A stretch of DNA of 48,408 bases, taken from contig SFFH01000005.1 in the NCBI GenBank assembly GCA_004557905.1, positions 1 through 48,408 on the forward strand, in the 5' to 3' direction. Both the position numbers and the translations under genes were made by a program. This DNA is from Clostridiales bacterium. Lineage in GTDB: Bacteria; Bacillota; Clostridia; Christensenellales; Aristaeellaceae. A model generated the notes under the pieces. That model did no database searches and had not been told where the DNA came from. It saw nothing but the letters and a program-made list of their open reading frames with translations. This document shows positions 8,005-16,133 of the stretch, piece after piece; positions within the stretch are counted from its first letter, which is position 1; every line of letters starts with the position of its first letter.

Positions 8005-8010
8005 ACAGCA

Positions 8011-8050
8011 CGGAAAATGGTCAGTCGATCATTTTCCGTTCATTTTTGCA
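8011..8050 (+). promoter_or_regulatory. Leader hairpin upstream of the antiporter
   Basis: A perfect 9-bp inverted repeat (CGGAAAATG at 8011-8019, CATTTTCCG at 8030-8038) has a 10-base loop, is followed by T-rich sequence and lies wholly within the predicted 5' untranslated region. It could be an attenuator-like terminator or a repressor site. Confidence 0.45.
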
Positions 8051-8076
8051 TTTTGAAGAGAAGAAGGCGTAAACCT

Positions 8077-9348
8077 ATGGAATTTTTTCTGATCGGCTTG
8101 GCCGTCGCCATGGTGGGCGGACTCATGCTCTCCCGACTGACCAGGCTGATTCATCTGCCGGCGGTTACTGCATATCTGGTGGCGGGATTGCTGCTGGGCC
8201 CGTTCTGCGTGGGCGCGCTGCAGGTGCAGGGCCTGGGATTCAACTCCCTTGCGCAGGTCGAGACGTTCAAGATCGTCAGCCAGACGGCGCTGGGCTTTAT
8301 CGCGTTCTCGATGGGCAATGAGTTCCGCCTCAAGCAGCTGAAGGCCATGGGCAAGAGTGCGATCATCATCGGCATCCTCCAGGCGGTGATCACGACCATC
8401 GTGGTGGATATCGCTTTGATCGCGCTGCACCTGTGCTTCCCGACGATGATCTCCATCCCGTGCGCGATCACCCTGGGCGCGATTGCGTCGGCGACGGCCC
8501 CGGCGGCCACGATGATGGTCGTGCGCCAGTACAAGGCGGACGGCCCGATGACCCGCCTGCTGATGCTGGTCGTCGCCATCGACGACGCGGTGGGCCTGCT
8601 GCTGTTCTCCGTGTCCTTCGGCATCGCCAATGCGCTGGCCAGCGGCGCGGTAAGCATCCTGGCCGTCGTCGTGGAGCCGATCGTGGAGATCGTGCTGTCC
8701 CTCGCGCTCGGCGCGGCGATGGGCTGGCTGCTTCACCGGGTGGAGAAGTTCTTCCACTCCCGAAGCAAGCGTATGACCATCTCCATCGCGTTCGTCATGC
8801 TGACCGTCGGCCTGTCCATGCTGGAGTTCAAGGTCGGCCCGGTGAACTGCGGCTTCTCCCTGCTGCTGGTGTGCATGATGACCGGCACCATCTTCTGCAA
8901 CGTCTGCCCGACGTCTGAGGAGCTGATGGAGCGCGTGGAGAACTGGACAATGCCGCTCAACGTGCTGTTCTTCGTGCTCTCCGGCGCGGAGCTGGACCTC
9001 AACGTCCTGGCGCAGCCGGTGACGCTCATCGTCGGCGTAGTGTACATCATCGCGCGCTCTTTGGGCAAGTATTACGGCGCGGCGTCCAGCTGCAGCATGA
9101 CGCATCAGCCGAAGCCGATTGTCAGCCATCTGGGCATCACGCTGCTGCCGCAGGCCGGCGTGGCGCTGGGCATGGCGATGACGGCCGCCACGCTGGCGGA
9201 CGGCGCGCTGGCGCGCAACGTCGTGCTGTTCTCCGTGCTGGTGTATGAGCTGGTTGGCCCGGCGCTGACCAAGCGCTCGCTGACGGCCGTGGGCGAGATC
9301 CGTCCGGAGGGCCGTACCAGCGCCCGCAAGCTCAACGAGGCCAGCTGA
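8077..9348 (+). CDS. CPA2-type sodium(cation):proton antiporter
   Basis: A 423-residue polytopic membrane protein with the monovalent cation:proton antiporter-2 fold. It opens with a membrane segment and LIHLPAVTAYLVAGLLLGP, the family N-terminal signature. The ion-binding Asp pair is visible in LVVAIDDAVGLLLF (about residues 165-178), and LGAIASATAPAATMMVVRQY precedes it. No C-terminal TrkA-N/KTN nucleotide-binding domain is present, so this is the short membrane-only form. Likely role: cytoplasmic pH or cation homeostasis; the transported ion cannot be told. Start ATG 8077 follows GAAGAAGG. It is monocistronic, with a terminator on its 3' side. Confidence 0.85.
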   Translation: MEFFLIGLAVAMVGGLMLSRLTRLIHLPAVTAYLVAGLLLGPFCVGALQVQGLGFNSLAQVETFKIVSQTALGFIAFSMGNEFRLKQLKAMGKSAIIIGILQAVITTIVVDIALIALHLCFPTMISIPCAITLGAIASATAPAATMMVVRQYKADGPMTRLLMLVVAIDDAVGLLLFSVSFGIANALASGAVSILAVVVEPIVEIVLSLALGAAMGWLLHRVEKFFHSRSKRMTISIAFVMLTVGLSMLEFKVGPVNCGFSLLLVCMMTGTIFCNVCPTSEELMERVENWTMPLNVLFFVLSGAELDLNVLAQPVTLIVGVVYIIARSLGKYYGAASSCSMTHQPKPIVSHLGITLLPQAGVALGMAMTAATLADGALARNVVLFSVLVYELVGPALTKRSLTAVGEIRPEGRTSARKLNEAS

Positions 9349-9366
9349 TCCCTTCCGTCCATATCA

Positions 9367-9394
9367 AGCGCAGCCTGAAAACGGCTGCGTTTTG
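9367..9394 (+). terminator. Intrinsic terminator after the antiporter
   Basis: CGCAGCC (9369-9375) pairs with GGCTGCG (9383-9389), followed by TTTTGTGTTT. Confidence 0.8.
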
Positions 9395-9397
9395 TGT

Positions 9398-9425
9398 TTG
9401 CAGCCGGAGAAAACCATGGTATACT
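9398..9425 (+). promoter_or_regulatory. Predicted promoter for the SGNH hydrolase
   Basis: TTGCAG at 9398-9403 and TATACT at 9420-9425 have a 16-base spacer, 32 bases upstream of the start. Confidence 0.45.
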
Positions 9426-9456
9426 CTAAGCAAAATGAATGCATTGTGGTGATGAC

Positions 9457-10332
9457 ATGAAGGAAAAGTACATGATCCTGTGCGTTGCCGGCCAGTCCAA
9501 CGCCGTCGGCTACGATGAGTCGCCCGTGGCGGCGAATGCCCTGACACGCGTTGACCGGACGCGCATCGCCCAGCTCGGTCTGTACGGGGAGGACAACCTC
9601 CGGGTGGTTCCGCTGGGCGTGTGCGCGCAGAATCTGCAGGACATGCGGCCCTACGGCCATCCGTCCAATCCCGGCGTGGGCACGAAGGGCATCCATCTGC
9701 CGCTGGCCCGTCTGCTGCTGAAGGAGATCCCGGAGGATTACGGCATCCTCGTGATTCCCTGCGCGTACGGCGGCACGGGCTTTACCGTCGGGAAATTCGG
9801 TGCGTATGACGAGGCGGCGATGCGCCCTGCGCCGGGTGCGTGGCGCTGGGGCGTACAGTCCAATTACTACCGGTGCATGCGGGACCGCATCGCCTATGCG
9901 CTCGACCTGAACCCGGAGAACCGGTTCCTCGGCGTCGTCTGGTGCCAGGGCGAGCATGACAGCGGCGATCCGGCGGGGCACTGGCGCGGCTTTGAGGCGA
10001 TGACGGAGGACTTCTTCCGCTTCTTTGGCGCGAACTATCCGGGCCGCGTGTACAGGGGCGGCTGGAACCGCTCGGTCTGGTACAATGTCGAGACGGTCGC
10101 GTATTGGTATGCTCTGGAGGGCTGCCGGACGATCTGGGCAAACTACCGCCGCTGGAGCCCGGAAACCTATGTGGAAATCCCGCGCGATACCGATTCCAAC
10201 GAGGTGAACGGCACGGGCATCACCGCGCGCGTGCGGGCTCAGCACTTCGGCAATGACGCCTTTGCGCGGGTCGTCGCGCCGCGGGTGGCCCAGACGATGG
10301 CGAAGCGGCTTGGCTCCAAACAGGATGGATGA
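9457..10332 (+). CDS. SGNH-type hydrolase, sialate O-acetylesterase-like
   Basis: A 291-residue cytoplasmic hydrolase. The catalytic Ser is in block I, VAGQSNAVGYD (near residue 12), the GQSN motif typical of the SASA/DUF303 sialic-acid acetylesterase group. WCQGEHDSGD near residue 168 is the family block with Gln/Glu, and the C-terminal RAQHFGNDAF supplies the likely catalytic His. It probably removes acetyl groups from sugars, but the substrate is unknown. Start ATG 9457 places the GQSN motif normally; an upstream in-frame ATG at 9439 has no ribosome site. No carbohydrate genes lie beside it, although two glycosidase loci are in the window. Confidence 0.78.
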   Translation: MKEKYMILCVAGQSNAVGYDESPVAANALTRVDRTRIAQLGLYGEDNLRVVPLGVCAQNLQDMRPYGHPSNPGVGTKGIHLPLARLLLKEIPEDYGILVIPCAYGGTGFTVGKFGAYDEAAMRPAPGAWRWGVQSNYYRCMRDRIAYALDLNPENRFLGVVWCQGEHDSGDPAGHWRGFEAMTEDFFRFFGANYPGRVYRGGWNRSVWYNVETVAYWYALEGCRTIWANYRRWSPETYVEIPRDTDSNEVNGTGITARVRAQHFGNDAFARVVAPRVAQTMAKRLGSKQDG

Positions 10333-10344
10333 GGAACAGGAACG

Positions 10345-10371
10345 AAAAGCAGCTGACCGGCTGCTTTTTTT
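10345..10371 (+). terminator. Intrinsic terminator after the SGNH hydrolase
   Basis: AAAAGCAGC pairs perfectly with GCTGCTTTT across the loop TGACCG, and the T-run continues to 10371. Confidence 0.88.
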
Positions 10372-10429
10372 GTCGCGGGCATATGAAAAGCCCATCGCGC
10401 ATAGGAAAGGGCAGCTGCTTCCGGCGCAC

Positions 10430-10473
10430 GGGTTTATAAACAGTTTAACAGGGGTTACAGGGCAGTTTAAATC
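10430..10473 (+). promoter_or_regulatory. Four tandem 11-bp GTTTA boxes (OmpR/PhoB-type)
   Basis: GTTTA-like cores start at 10432, 10443, 10454 (GTTACA) and 10465, an exact 11-bp period. This is the spacing of direct-repeat sites bound by OmpR/PhoB-family regulators. The array replaces a recognisable -35 and ends about 8 bases before the -10, as in activator-dependent promoters. The regulator at 12902-13591 belongs to that family, so autoregulation is inferred. Confidence 0.6.
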
Positions 10474-10480
10474 CTGCGCG

Positions 10481-10486
10481 TAGAAT
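10481..10486 (+). promoter_or_regulatory. -10 element of the phosphoesterase-kinase-regulator operon
   Basis: TAGAAT at 10481-10486 has no good -35 at 16-18 bases; the tandem boxes occupy that position. The start codon lies 30 bases downstream. Confidence 0.5.
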
Positions 10487-10515
10487 AGACTGCAGGAAAG
10501 AAAGGAGCGCAGTCT

Positions 10516-11403
10516 ATGAGGAAAACCTGGAGGGGCTGCCTGGGCTGGATGGCGGCGGCCGTGTGCCTGATGATGACGGCGGGCGCCGCTGCGGAGACCT
10601 CTGTCGCCTGGCTGGGCGACACCTGCGGCAGTCTGAGCGGAGGCTATGGCGGGCTGTCCGCACAGATGGAATGGATCGTCGGGCATGCTGATGAGGAGAA
10701 TATCCGCTTTGCGGTGCACGCGGGCGACATCGTATGCGATTGGGAGGACGCGCGGCAGTGGCAGAATGCTGCAAACGTGATGGGCAAACTGGACGGAAAG
10801 ATTGCGTATTCGCTGCTGGCGGGGTATGATAGAATCGGTCATCAGGAGGAAGCGTATCAGCCGTATGTCACCGGCTATGCGCAGAAGCGCATGACAAATG
10901 CGGAGGAACGCTGGTATGAAGGCGGCATTGCCCGTGCGCAGCTTGTTGATACCGCGCAGGGCAGCATCCTGATGCTTTCCCTGAGCCGGACGCCCACGGT
11001 GCAGGAGCTGCGCTGGGCGGACGGCATCCTGGAGGAATATGAAGACATCCCGGCCATTCTTCTGCTGAACCGGTATCTGAATGCCGGCGGGGAGACGGGC
11101 TCGGTCGGTCTCTCCGTCCGCAGCGCGCTGCTGCAGCGGCATGAGCAGGTGCGCCTGGTGCTGTGCGCACACGGGCAGGGCACGGCCGTCACGGCGATTG
11201 CAGAGACGTGCGGGAGACCGCCGAAGAGCCGATCTGTGCCGGTGCTGGGCCTGGGCGCGTCCGCCTCGCCGGAGGACAGCCAACGCCTGTGGATTCTGCG
11301 CCTTGATGAGAAGACGGACACCCTGACGCTGGAAAGCAGGCCGATGGACGGACAGGCGGCGGAGCCGGTCCTCGCGCTGTCGACGGCCGGGTGGTTCAGA
11401 TAG
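10516..11403 (+). CDS. Secreted metallophosphoesterase-like protein with degenerate metal site
   Basis: A 295-residue protein with a signal peptide (MRKTWRGCLGWMAAAVCLMM, cleavage near AAA-ET). The overall order WLGDTCGSL, AQMEWIVGHADEENIRFAVHAGDIV, ARQW, LDGKIAYSLLAGYD follows secreted calcineurin-type phosphoesterases. The key metal ligands are changed, however: the PGNHD motif is LAGYD, the first DxQ/DxH block is GDTC, and the late GHxH motif is LCAHGQG. It is probably non-catalytic, or a different enzyme on the same fold. It is first in an operon with a sensor kinase and response regulator, which suggests an extracytoplasmic accessory or sensing role (inference). Start ATG 10516 follows AAAGGAGCG. 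Confidence 0.65.
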   Translation: MRKTWRGCLGWMAAAVCLMMTAGAAAETSVAWLGDTCGSLSGGYGGLSAQMEWIVGHADEENIRFAVHAGDIVCDWEDARQWQNAANVMGKLDGKIAYSLLAGYDRIGHQEEAYQPYVTGYAQKRMTNAEERWYEGGIARAQLVDTAQGSILMLSLSRTPTVQELRWADGILEEYEDIPAILLLNRYLNAGGETGSVGLSVRSALLQRHEQVRLVLCAHGQGTAVTAIAETCGRPPKSRSVPVLGLGASASPEDSQRLWILRLDEKTDTLTLESRPMDGQAAEPVLALSTAGWFR

Positions 11404-11439
11404 CGCCGGATGCGCGCGCCATACAAAGGAGAGAGGAAC

Positions 11440-12924
11440 ATGACTGTGAAGAAGCGGCTGCGGCTGTCCAATATGCTGATGATCGCCGTTCCGGTGCTCA
11501 TCGGGCTCGTCTTTGCGCTGGGCGGATTCTGTGCGCTGCTGAACCTGATCGAGCACGGCGGAAGGGTCACGGGGAGCGACAGCCGGAGCGTGTTCTGGAC
11601 AAGCCATGTGGTCGCCGAGCTGGCGGAGCTGGCGCTGGAGGGCGCCGGCGGCCAGGAGGATCACAGAGAGCTGGCGCTTCGGCAGACGACGGATTCCCTG
11701 ACGGATATGCTGGATGCAAACCAGATGCGCATGGTGGTCGAGCGGAACGGGGAACGCATCCTGACGGCGGGCACGGCGCATCCGGGCGATGAACGGCTGA
11801 TGGAGGCCGTGCGCGGCCTGGACACACATGGCGCGACGGCCTCGCTGGACACGCGCAATGTGCTGATGACCTATCAGTACACGGAGGAGGAAGTGTGGCG
11901 CATCTTTGTGCTGGGCACGCAGACGGGGCAGATCAGCACCCGGCTGAAGCGGGCGGCGGCGCTGGCCGCGGCCGCGGTGCTGCTGGCTGTGGCGCTGGCG
12001 GTGTTTGTGATGAACCGGTTCCTCGTGCGGTTTGTCATCAGGAGGATCGAGCAGCCGCTGGACATGCTGGCGCAGGGCGTTCGCCGGATCGGCGAGGGCG
12101 AGCTGGACTGCCGGATTGAATACGCGCAGCAGGACGAGTTCCTGCTGGTCTGCCAGGCGTTCAACGAGATGGCGGCGCGCCTGAAGGAATCGGTTGAGCG
12201 CACGCAGCGCGAGGAGCAGAGCAGGAAGATGCTGATCGCGGGCATTTCGCACGATCTGCGCTCGCCGCTCACCTCTGTGCAGGCCTATGCGGAGGGGCTG
12301 CTGGACGGCATCGCCAGAACCCCGGAGGCGCAGAAGCGGTATCTGCTCAAGATCAAGGAAAAGGCGGAGGACATCAACCGGCTGATTACGCAGCTGTTCC
12401 TGTTTTCCAAGCTGGATATGGAGGAGTATCCGATGCAGATCGGCGCGGTCAGGCTGGACCGGGAGCTGGGCGCGTTTTTGGAGGATATCCGGGAGGAGTA
12501 CAGACAGAAGGGCCTGGAGATTCAAACGGATTTCCAGGCGGTGACGGTGTTGGCGGACTGCGGGCAGATGCAGCGCGTCATCCTCAATGTGCTGGACAAC
12601 AGCGTGAAGTTCAAGGACAAGCCGCTGGGGTGCGTGCGCCTGACGCTGGAGGATCGGGGCGAACAGGGCGTCCTGAGGATTGAGGACGACGGGCCGGGCG
12701 TGTCGCCGGAGGAGGCGGACAGGCTGTTTGACGTCTTCTACCGGACGGACCGCTCCAGAAAGAATCCGGCGGAGGGCAGCGGCCTGGGGCTGGCCATCGT
12801 TGCGAAGATTGTGCGGAGAATGGGCGGAAGCATCCGCGCCGAAAGCGCCGGGGGAAGGGGCCTGATCCTGACCATCGGCCTGCCAAAGGAGGAAACTGAA
12901 CATGCCGGGCATTCTGATCATTGA
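11440..12924 (+). CDS. Two-component sensor histidine kinase
   Basis: A 494-residue membrane kinase. Membrane segment 1 lies near residues 10-32 and segment 2 near 170-190, enclosing an extracellular sensor of about 135 residues. HAMP linker (RRIEQPLDMLAQGVRRIGEG), phosphoacceptor His271 in ISHDLRSPLTS, N-box VILNVLDNSVKF, and ATP-binding DDGPGV and GSGLGLAIV are all present. Start ATG 11440 follows AAAGGAGAGAGG; an in-frame ATG ten codons upstream lacks a site. It follows the phosphoesterase-like gene by 36 bases and overlaps the regulator gene by 23 bases, so the three are co-expressed. The signal is unknown. Confidence 0.95.
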   Translation: MTVKKRLRLSNMLMIAVPVLIGLVFALGGFCALLNLIEHGGRVTGSDSRSVFWTSHVVAELAELALEGAGGQEDHRELALRQTTDSLTDMLDANQMRMVVERNGERILTAGTAHPGDERLMEAVRGLDTHGATASLDTRNVLMTYQYTEEEVWRIFVLGTQTGQISTRLKRAAALAAAAVLLAVALAVFVMNRFLVRFVIRRIEQPLDMLAQGVRRIGEGELDCRIEYAQQDEFLLVCQAFNEMAARLKESVERTQREEQSRKMLIAGISHDLRSPLTSVQAYAEGLLDGIARTPEAQKRYLLKIKEKAEDINRLITQLFLFSKLDMEEYPMQIGAVRLDRELGAFLEDIREEYRQKGLEIQTDFQAVTVLADCGQMQRVILNVLDNSVKFKDKPLGCVRLTLEDRGEQGVLRIEDDGPGVSPEEADRLFDVFYRTDRSRKNPAEGSGLGLAIVAKIVRRMGGSIRAESAGGRGLILTIGLPKEETEHAGHSDH

Positions 12925-13591
12925 GGACGACGCGGATATTGCGGCCGTCGAGCGGGATTATCTGGAGGCGGCGGGCTATGCGGTGCAGATTGCGCCGGAA
13001 GGAAAAAGCGGCCTGACGCTGGGTGAGCAGGACGCGTTTGATCTGATTCTGCTGGATCTGATGCTGCCGGACATGGATGGCTTCACCGTCTGCCGGCTGC
13101 TGCGGGAGAAGACGGACGTTCCCATCCTGATGGTGACGGCCCGCCAGGAGGACATCGACAAGATTCACGGGCTGGGCCTGGGTGCGGACGACTACATCGA
13201 AAAGCCGTTTTCCCCCAGCGTGCTGGTCGCCCGGGTGCGCGCGCATCTGGCGCGCTATGAACGGCTGACGCAGGGGAAAAGGCGCCAAAAGGAGATCTGC
13301 ATCGGCGCCATTCGCCTGAACACGGAAACCCGGGAGGCGTTTGCGCACGGACGGCGGGTGGAGCTCAAGAACAAGGAATACGAGCTGCTGCGCTTCTTCA
13401 TGCTCAATCCGGACATCGTCTTCAGCAAGGAGCGCATTTACGGCGCGGTCTGGGGGATGGACGCCTTCGGGGACAATGCGACCGTCGCGGTGCACATCAA
13501 CCGCCTGCGGGAGAAGCTCGAGAAGGACCCGGCGCAGCCGCAGTACATCCAGACGGTCTGGGGCGCGGGCTATCGCTTCAGAAGCATATAA
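12902..13591 (+). CDS. OmpR/PhoB-family response regulator
   Basis: A 229-residue regulator. The receiver domain has acidic pocket EDD at 8-10, phosphoacceptor Asp52 in LLDLMLPDMDG, conserved Thr in MVTAR and Lys in YIEKPFSP. The C-terminal winged helix includes ELKNKEYELLRFFMLNPDIV and the closing TVWGAGYRF. The start overlaps the kinase gene by 23 bases, indicating translational coupling. The OmpR-type DNA-binding domain fits the 11-bp direct repeats at 10430-10473 upstream of the operon. Confidence 0.96.
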   Translation: MPGILIIEDDADIAAVERDYLEAAGYAVQIAPEGKSGLTLGEQDAFDLILLDLMLPDMDGFTVCRLLREKTDVPILMVTARQEDIDKIHGLGLGADDYIEKPFSPSVLVARVRAHLARYERLTQGKRRQKEICIGAIRLNTETREAFAHGRRVELKNKEYELLRFFMLNPDIVFSKERIYGAVWGMDAFGDNATVAVHINRLREKLEKDPAQPQYIQTVWGAGYRFRSI

Positions 13592-13597
13592 TAAAGA

Positions 13598-13638
13598 AAC
13601 CTCTTCTGTCCTGCACTTGTGGACAGAAGAGGTTTTGC
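13598..13638. terminator. Bidirectional terminator between the regulator and lysR
   Basis: A perfect 14-bp stem (AACCTCTTCTGTCC at 13598-13611 with 13621-13634) is flanked by TTTT on one side and AAAG on the other; it lies between convergent genes. Confidence 0.8.
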
Positions 13639-13653
13639 CTGTGATGACGCGCC

Positions 13654-14535
13654 TCACGCCTGCGGCTTTTGCAGGTAATTCAGCACGCACTCCTTCAGCT
13701 TCCGGATGCTGTCGGACATGCTTCTGCGGACATGCGTGCCCATGCCGAGCTCGCGGTTGGCCGGCGGATCGACGGGAATGCACAGTACGTCATCCGTTCT
13801 GCCCCGGATCATCAACTCCGTCATCATGGACACCCCCAGCCCGCAGCCAACCATGCGGATGACCGTTTCATCATCGACCCGGGCGAGCTTTGCATTCAGC
13901 CTGACGCCAAGTGGCTTGAGCGCGGCCATCACATCGATGTCAAACCTCCCGTAAGGCATGAGAAACTCCTGCCCGGCGAACTCCTCCAGCGGAAACGCGT
14001 TGCGGCCTTTCAGGGGATAGTCCCTGGGCAGGATCGCGTACATGCGCTCGTTGTACAGGGGCACCCATTCGCAGCAGCTGTAGCTTTGCCGGCTGGCAAA
14101 GATCACGTCGGTCTGCCCGCTTTCCAGAAGCTCAAACGGCTCCAAAGCGTGGTCCACCATGCGCAGATCGACATTCACCTCCGGGCACATGCGGCGGAAC
14201 CGGTAGAGAATCTCCGGCATCCAGTGCATGGCGATGCTTGCGTAAGCAGCGATGCGGATGACCTCGTGCTTTTTCTCGGCGATGGTCCGGATCTGGTTTT
14301 CAAGATTTGCACTGGCCTGCAAAAACTCCCGGATGGCCGGCATCAGCTGCGCGCCCTGCTGTGTGAGCTGTATGCCGCTGTGATTGCGCTGCAGCAGGGG
14401 AAAGCCGACCTCCCGCTCCAGCGCATCCATCATGTGCGTGAGACCCGACTGGGTATAGCCGACGCGCTCGGAGGCTTTGGAGAGGCTGCCCATTTCCGCC
14501 GCTGCCATCAGAATTTCAAATTTCTTGCTGTCCAT
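13654..14535 (-). CDS. LysR-family transcriptional regulator
   Basis: A 293-residue LysR-type regulator. The N-terminal winged HTH is visible in FEILMAAAEMGSLSKASERV and YTQSGLTHMMDALEREVGF, with LLQRNHSGIQLTQQG following. An effector-binding domain starts near residue 80 (VIRIAAYASIAMHWMPEIL). I chose the start MDSKKFEIL at 14535 because it fits the family N-terminus; the longer form from 14574 adds 13 polar residues. It is divergent from brnQ, with the two promoters overlapping one palindrome, so regulation of brnQ and itself is likely. The ligand is unknown. Confidence 0.9.
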   Translation of the reverse strand: MDSKKFEILMAAAEMGSLSKASERVGYTQSGLTHMMDALEREVGFPLLQRNHSGIQLTQQGAQLMPAIREFLQASANLENQIRTIAEKKHEVIRIAAYASIAMHWMPEILYRFRRMCPEVNVDLRMVDHALEPFELLESGQTDVIFASRQSYSCCEWVPLYNERMYAILPRDYPLKGRNAFPLEEFAGQEFLMPYGRFDIDVMAALKPLGVRLNAKLARVDDETVIRMVGCGLGVSMMTELMIRGRTDDVLCIPVDPPANRELGMGTHVRRSMSDSIRKLKECVLNYLQKPQA

Positions 14536-14580
14536 ACCATCTGTTTCGCTCCTGTCCCTATTACGTTTTGTCATACCCTT

Positions 14581-14609
14581 ATTATAAACAGGCGTTTCTC
14601 AGATTGCAA
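14581..14609 (-). promoter_or_regulatory. Predicted lysR promoter
   Basis: On the minus strand TTGCAA (14604-14609) and a perfect TATAAT (14581-14586) are separated by 17 bases. The -35 lies inside the palindrome AGATTGCAATCT. Confidence 0.55.
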
Positions 14610-14624
14610 TCTCCATGGTAAGAT
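14596..14624 (+). promoter_or_regulatory. Predicted brnQ promoter
   Basis: TTCTCA (14596-14601) and TAAGAT (14619-14624) are separated by 17 bases; the spacer contains the palindrome. Confidence 0.5.
14601..14612. promoter_or_regulatory. Palindromic candidate LysR operator
   Basis: AGATTGCAATCT is a perfect 12-bp palindrome shared by the two divergent promoters. Binding here would block the lysR -35 and lie in the brnQ spacer. Confidence 0.45.
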
Positions 14625-14654
14625 GATGGGAAAGAAACACAGGAGGGACACACC

Positions 14655-16013
14655 ATGCAAAAAAGACTGAGCATCAGGCAGAGGATACTGGTGGCGGCAA
14701 CGCTGTTCGGCATGTTCTTTGGCGCGGGAAACCTGATTTTCCCGGTCCATCTGGGTCAGCTTGCCGGCAGCAATGCGGTTCCGGCCATGATCGGATTCAT
14801 CATCACGGCGGTCGGCATTCCGATTCTGGGCGTCGCGGCCATCGGCAATACGCATTCCGACGGCCTGCAGGCCCTGGCCAGCAAGGTCGGCGAGGGCTAC
14901 GGGTATGCGTTTACCTGCATCCTGTATCTGACCATCGGGCCGTTCTTTGCCATTCCCCGATGCGCCACCACATCCTTTACGACGGGCATCCAGCCGCTGC
15001 TGGGAAGCGGGGCTTCTGAGGCGCCGGCGCTTCTGGCTTTCTCGCTGGCGTTCTTTGCACTGGTGCTGTTTTTCTCCCTTCGCCCGGCAAAGATCACGGT
15101 GTGGATTGGAAAAATCATCAATCCCCTGTTTCTTGTTTTCTTTGCGGTTCTGGTGATCACGGCCCTGTGCCGTCCCGGCGCCTCCGTGTCCGCTGTGGAG
15201 CCGGACAGCGCGTACCGCAGCGGGGCCCTGTTCTCTGCATTCATCGAGGGATATGGCACCATGGACGCCATCGCCGGTCTTGCCTTCGGCATCGTCGTCA
15301 TCGATATCATCCGGGGCATGGGCGTGACGGATGACGCGGCCGTTGCCGTGGATGTTCTGCACTCCGGCATTCTGACCGGCCTGCTGATGGCCGTCATCTA
15401 CGTCGCTACCATCCTGATGGGCGCACAGTCCAGAGGGCTATTCGATGTTTCGCCGAACGGCGGTGTTGCCCTGGCGCAGATCTCCGGCCACTATCTCGGC
15501 ACGGCAGGAAGCATCGTGCTGGCGGTTACCGTGACCTGCGCCTGCCTGAAGACCTCGATCGGCCTGGTGACCAGCTGCGCGGACGCTTTTTCCAGAATGT
15601 TCCCCAGGGGTCTGACCTACAAAGCCTGGGCTATGCTCTTCACGGCCTTTTCCTTTGGCATTTCCAACTTCGGATTGTCCAAAATCATCGAGTATTCGCT
15701 GCCGGTGCTGATGTTCCTGTATCCTCTGGCCATCACGCTGATCCTGCTGGCGCTGTTTGGAAAGCTGTTTGACCATGACAGGGTCGTGTATCGATGCGTC
15801 ACGGCATTCACCGGCTTTTCCGCCCTGTTCGATTTGATCAAGACGCTGCCTGCGGGCGTGCAGAGCAGCCTTCACCTGGAGGGCCTGGTCCGCCTGGCGG
15901 AAAACACGCTGCCCTGGTTCCGCCTGAATCTGGGCTGGGTGGCGCCCGCCGCCATCGGGTTTGCGCTGGGCATGCTGATGCGCACCATTCGGAAACGCAG
16001 CGGGAATGTTTGA
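14655..16013 (+). CDS. brnQ: Branched-chain amino acid:cation symporter BrnQ
   Basis: A 452-residue LIVCS-family carrier that imports leucine, isoleucine and valine with a cation. Family signature GMFFGAGNLIFPVHLGQLAG occurs at about residues 17-36, followed by about 12 membrane segments; PRCATTSF near 98-105 and the GYGTMDAIAGLAFGIVVI stretch are also typical. Start ATG 14655 follows CACAGGAGGG. The gene is divergent from lysR and lies next to a second branched-chain amino acid system (liv) on the opposite strand. Confidence 0.94.
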   Translation: MQKRLSIRQRILVAATLFGMFFGAGNLIFPVHLGQLAGSNAVPAMIGFIITAVGIPILGVAAIGNTHSDGLQALASKVGEGYGYAFTCILYLTIGPFFAIPRCATTSFTTGIQPLLGSGASEAPALLAFSLAFFALVLFFSLRPAKITVWIGKIINPLFLVFFAVLVITALCRPGASVSAVEPDSAYRSGALFSAFIEGYGTMDAIAGLAFGIVVIDIIRGMGVTDDAAVAVDVLHSGILTGLLMAVIYVATILMGAQSRGLFDVSPNGGVALAQISGHYLGTAGSIVLAVTVTCACLKTSIGLVTSCADAFSRMFPRGLTYKAWAMLFTAFSFGISNFGLSKIIEYSLPVLMFLYPLAITLILLALFGKLFDHDRVVYRCVTAFTGFSALFDLIKTLPAGVQSSLHLEGLVRLAENTLPWFRLNLGWVAPAAIGFALGMLMRTIRKRSGNV

Positions 16014-16028
16014 ACTGCATAAGAAAAC

Positions 16029-16070
16029 AGCAGCGGCGTATCGTCATGGATGCGCCGCTGCTCAGTTTAT
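16029..16070 (+). terminator. Terminator after brnQ
   Basis: AGCAGCGGCG (16029-16038) pairs with CGCCGCTGCT (16053-16062); a short T-containing tail CAGTTTATCC follows. The stem is strong, the U-tract weak. Confidence 0.6.
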
Positions 16071-16133
16071 CCATCAATTCTCTGCTGCTGCCTGCAAACG
16101 GCCACTCGCTCCACCGTCCACAGGGCGGTCCCC

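Noticed and set aside
7860..8010. SCIFF peptide gene (scfA) expected near yajC/TIGR04086
   Set aside because: No small Cys-rich ORF with a ribosome site is present in this gap.
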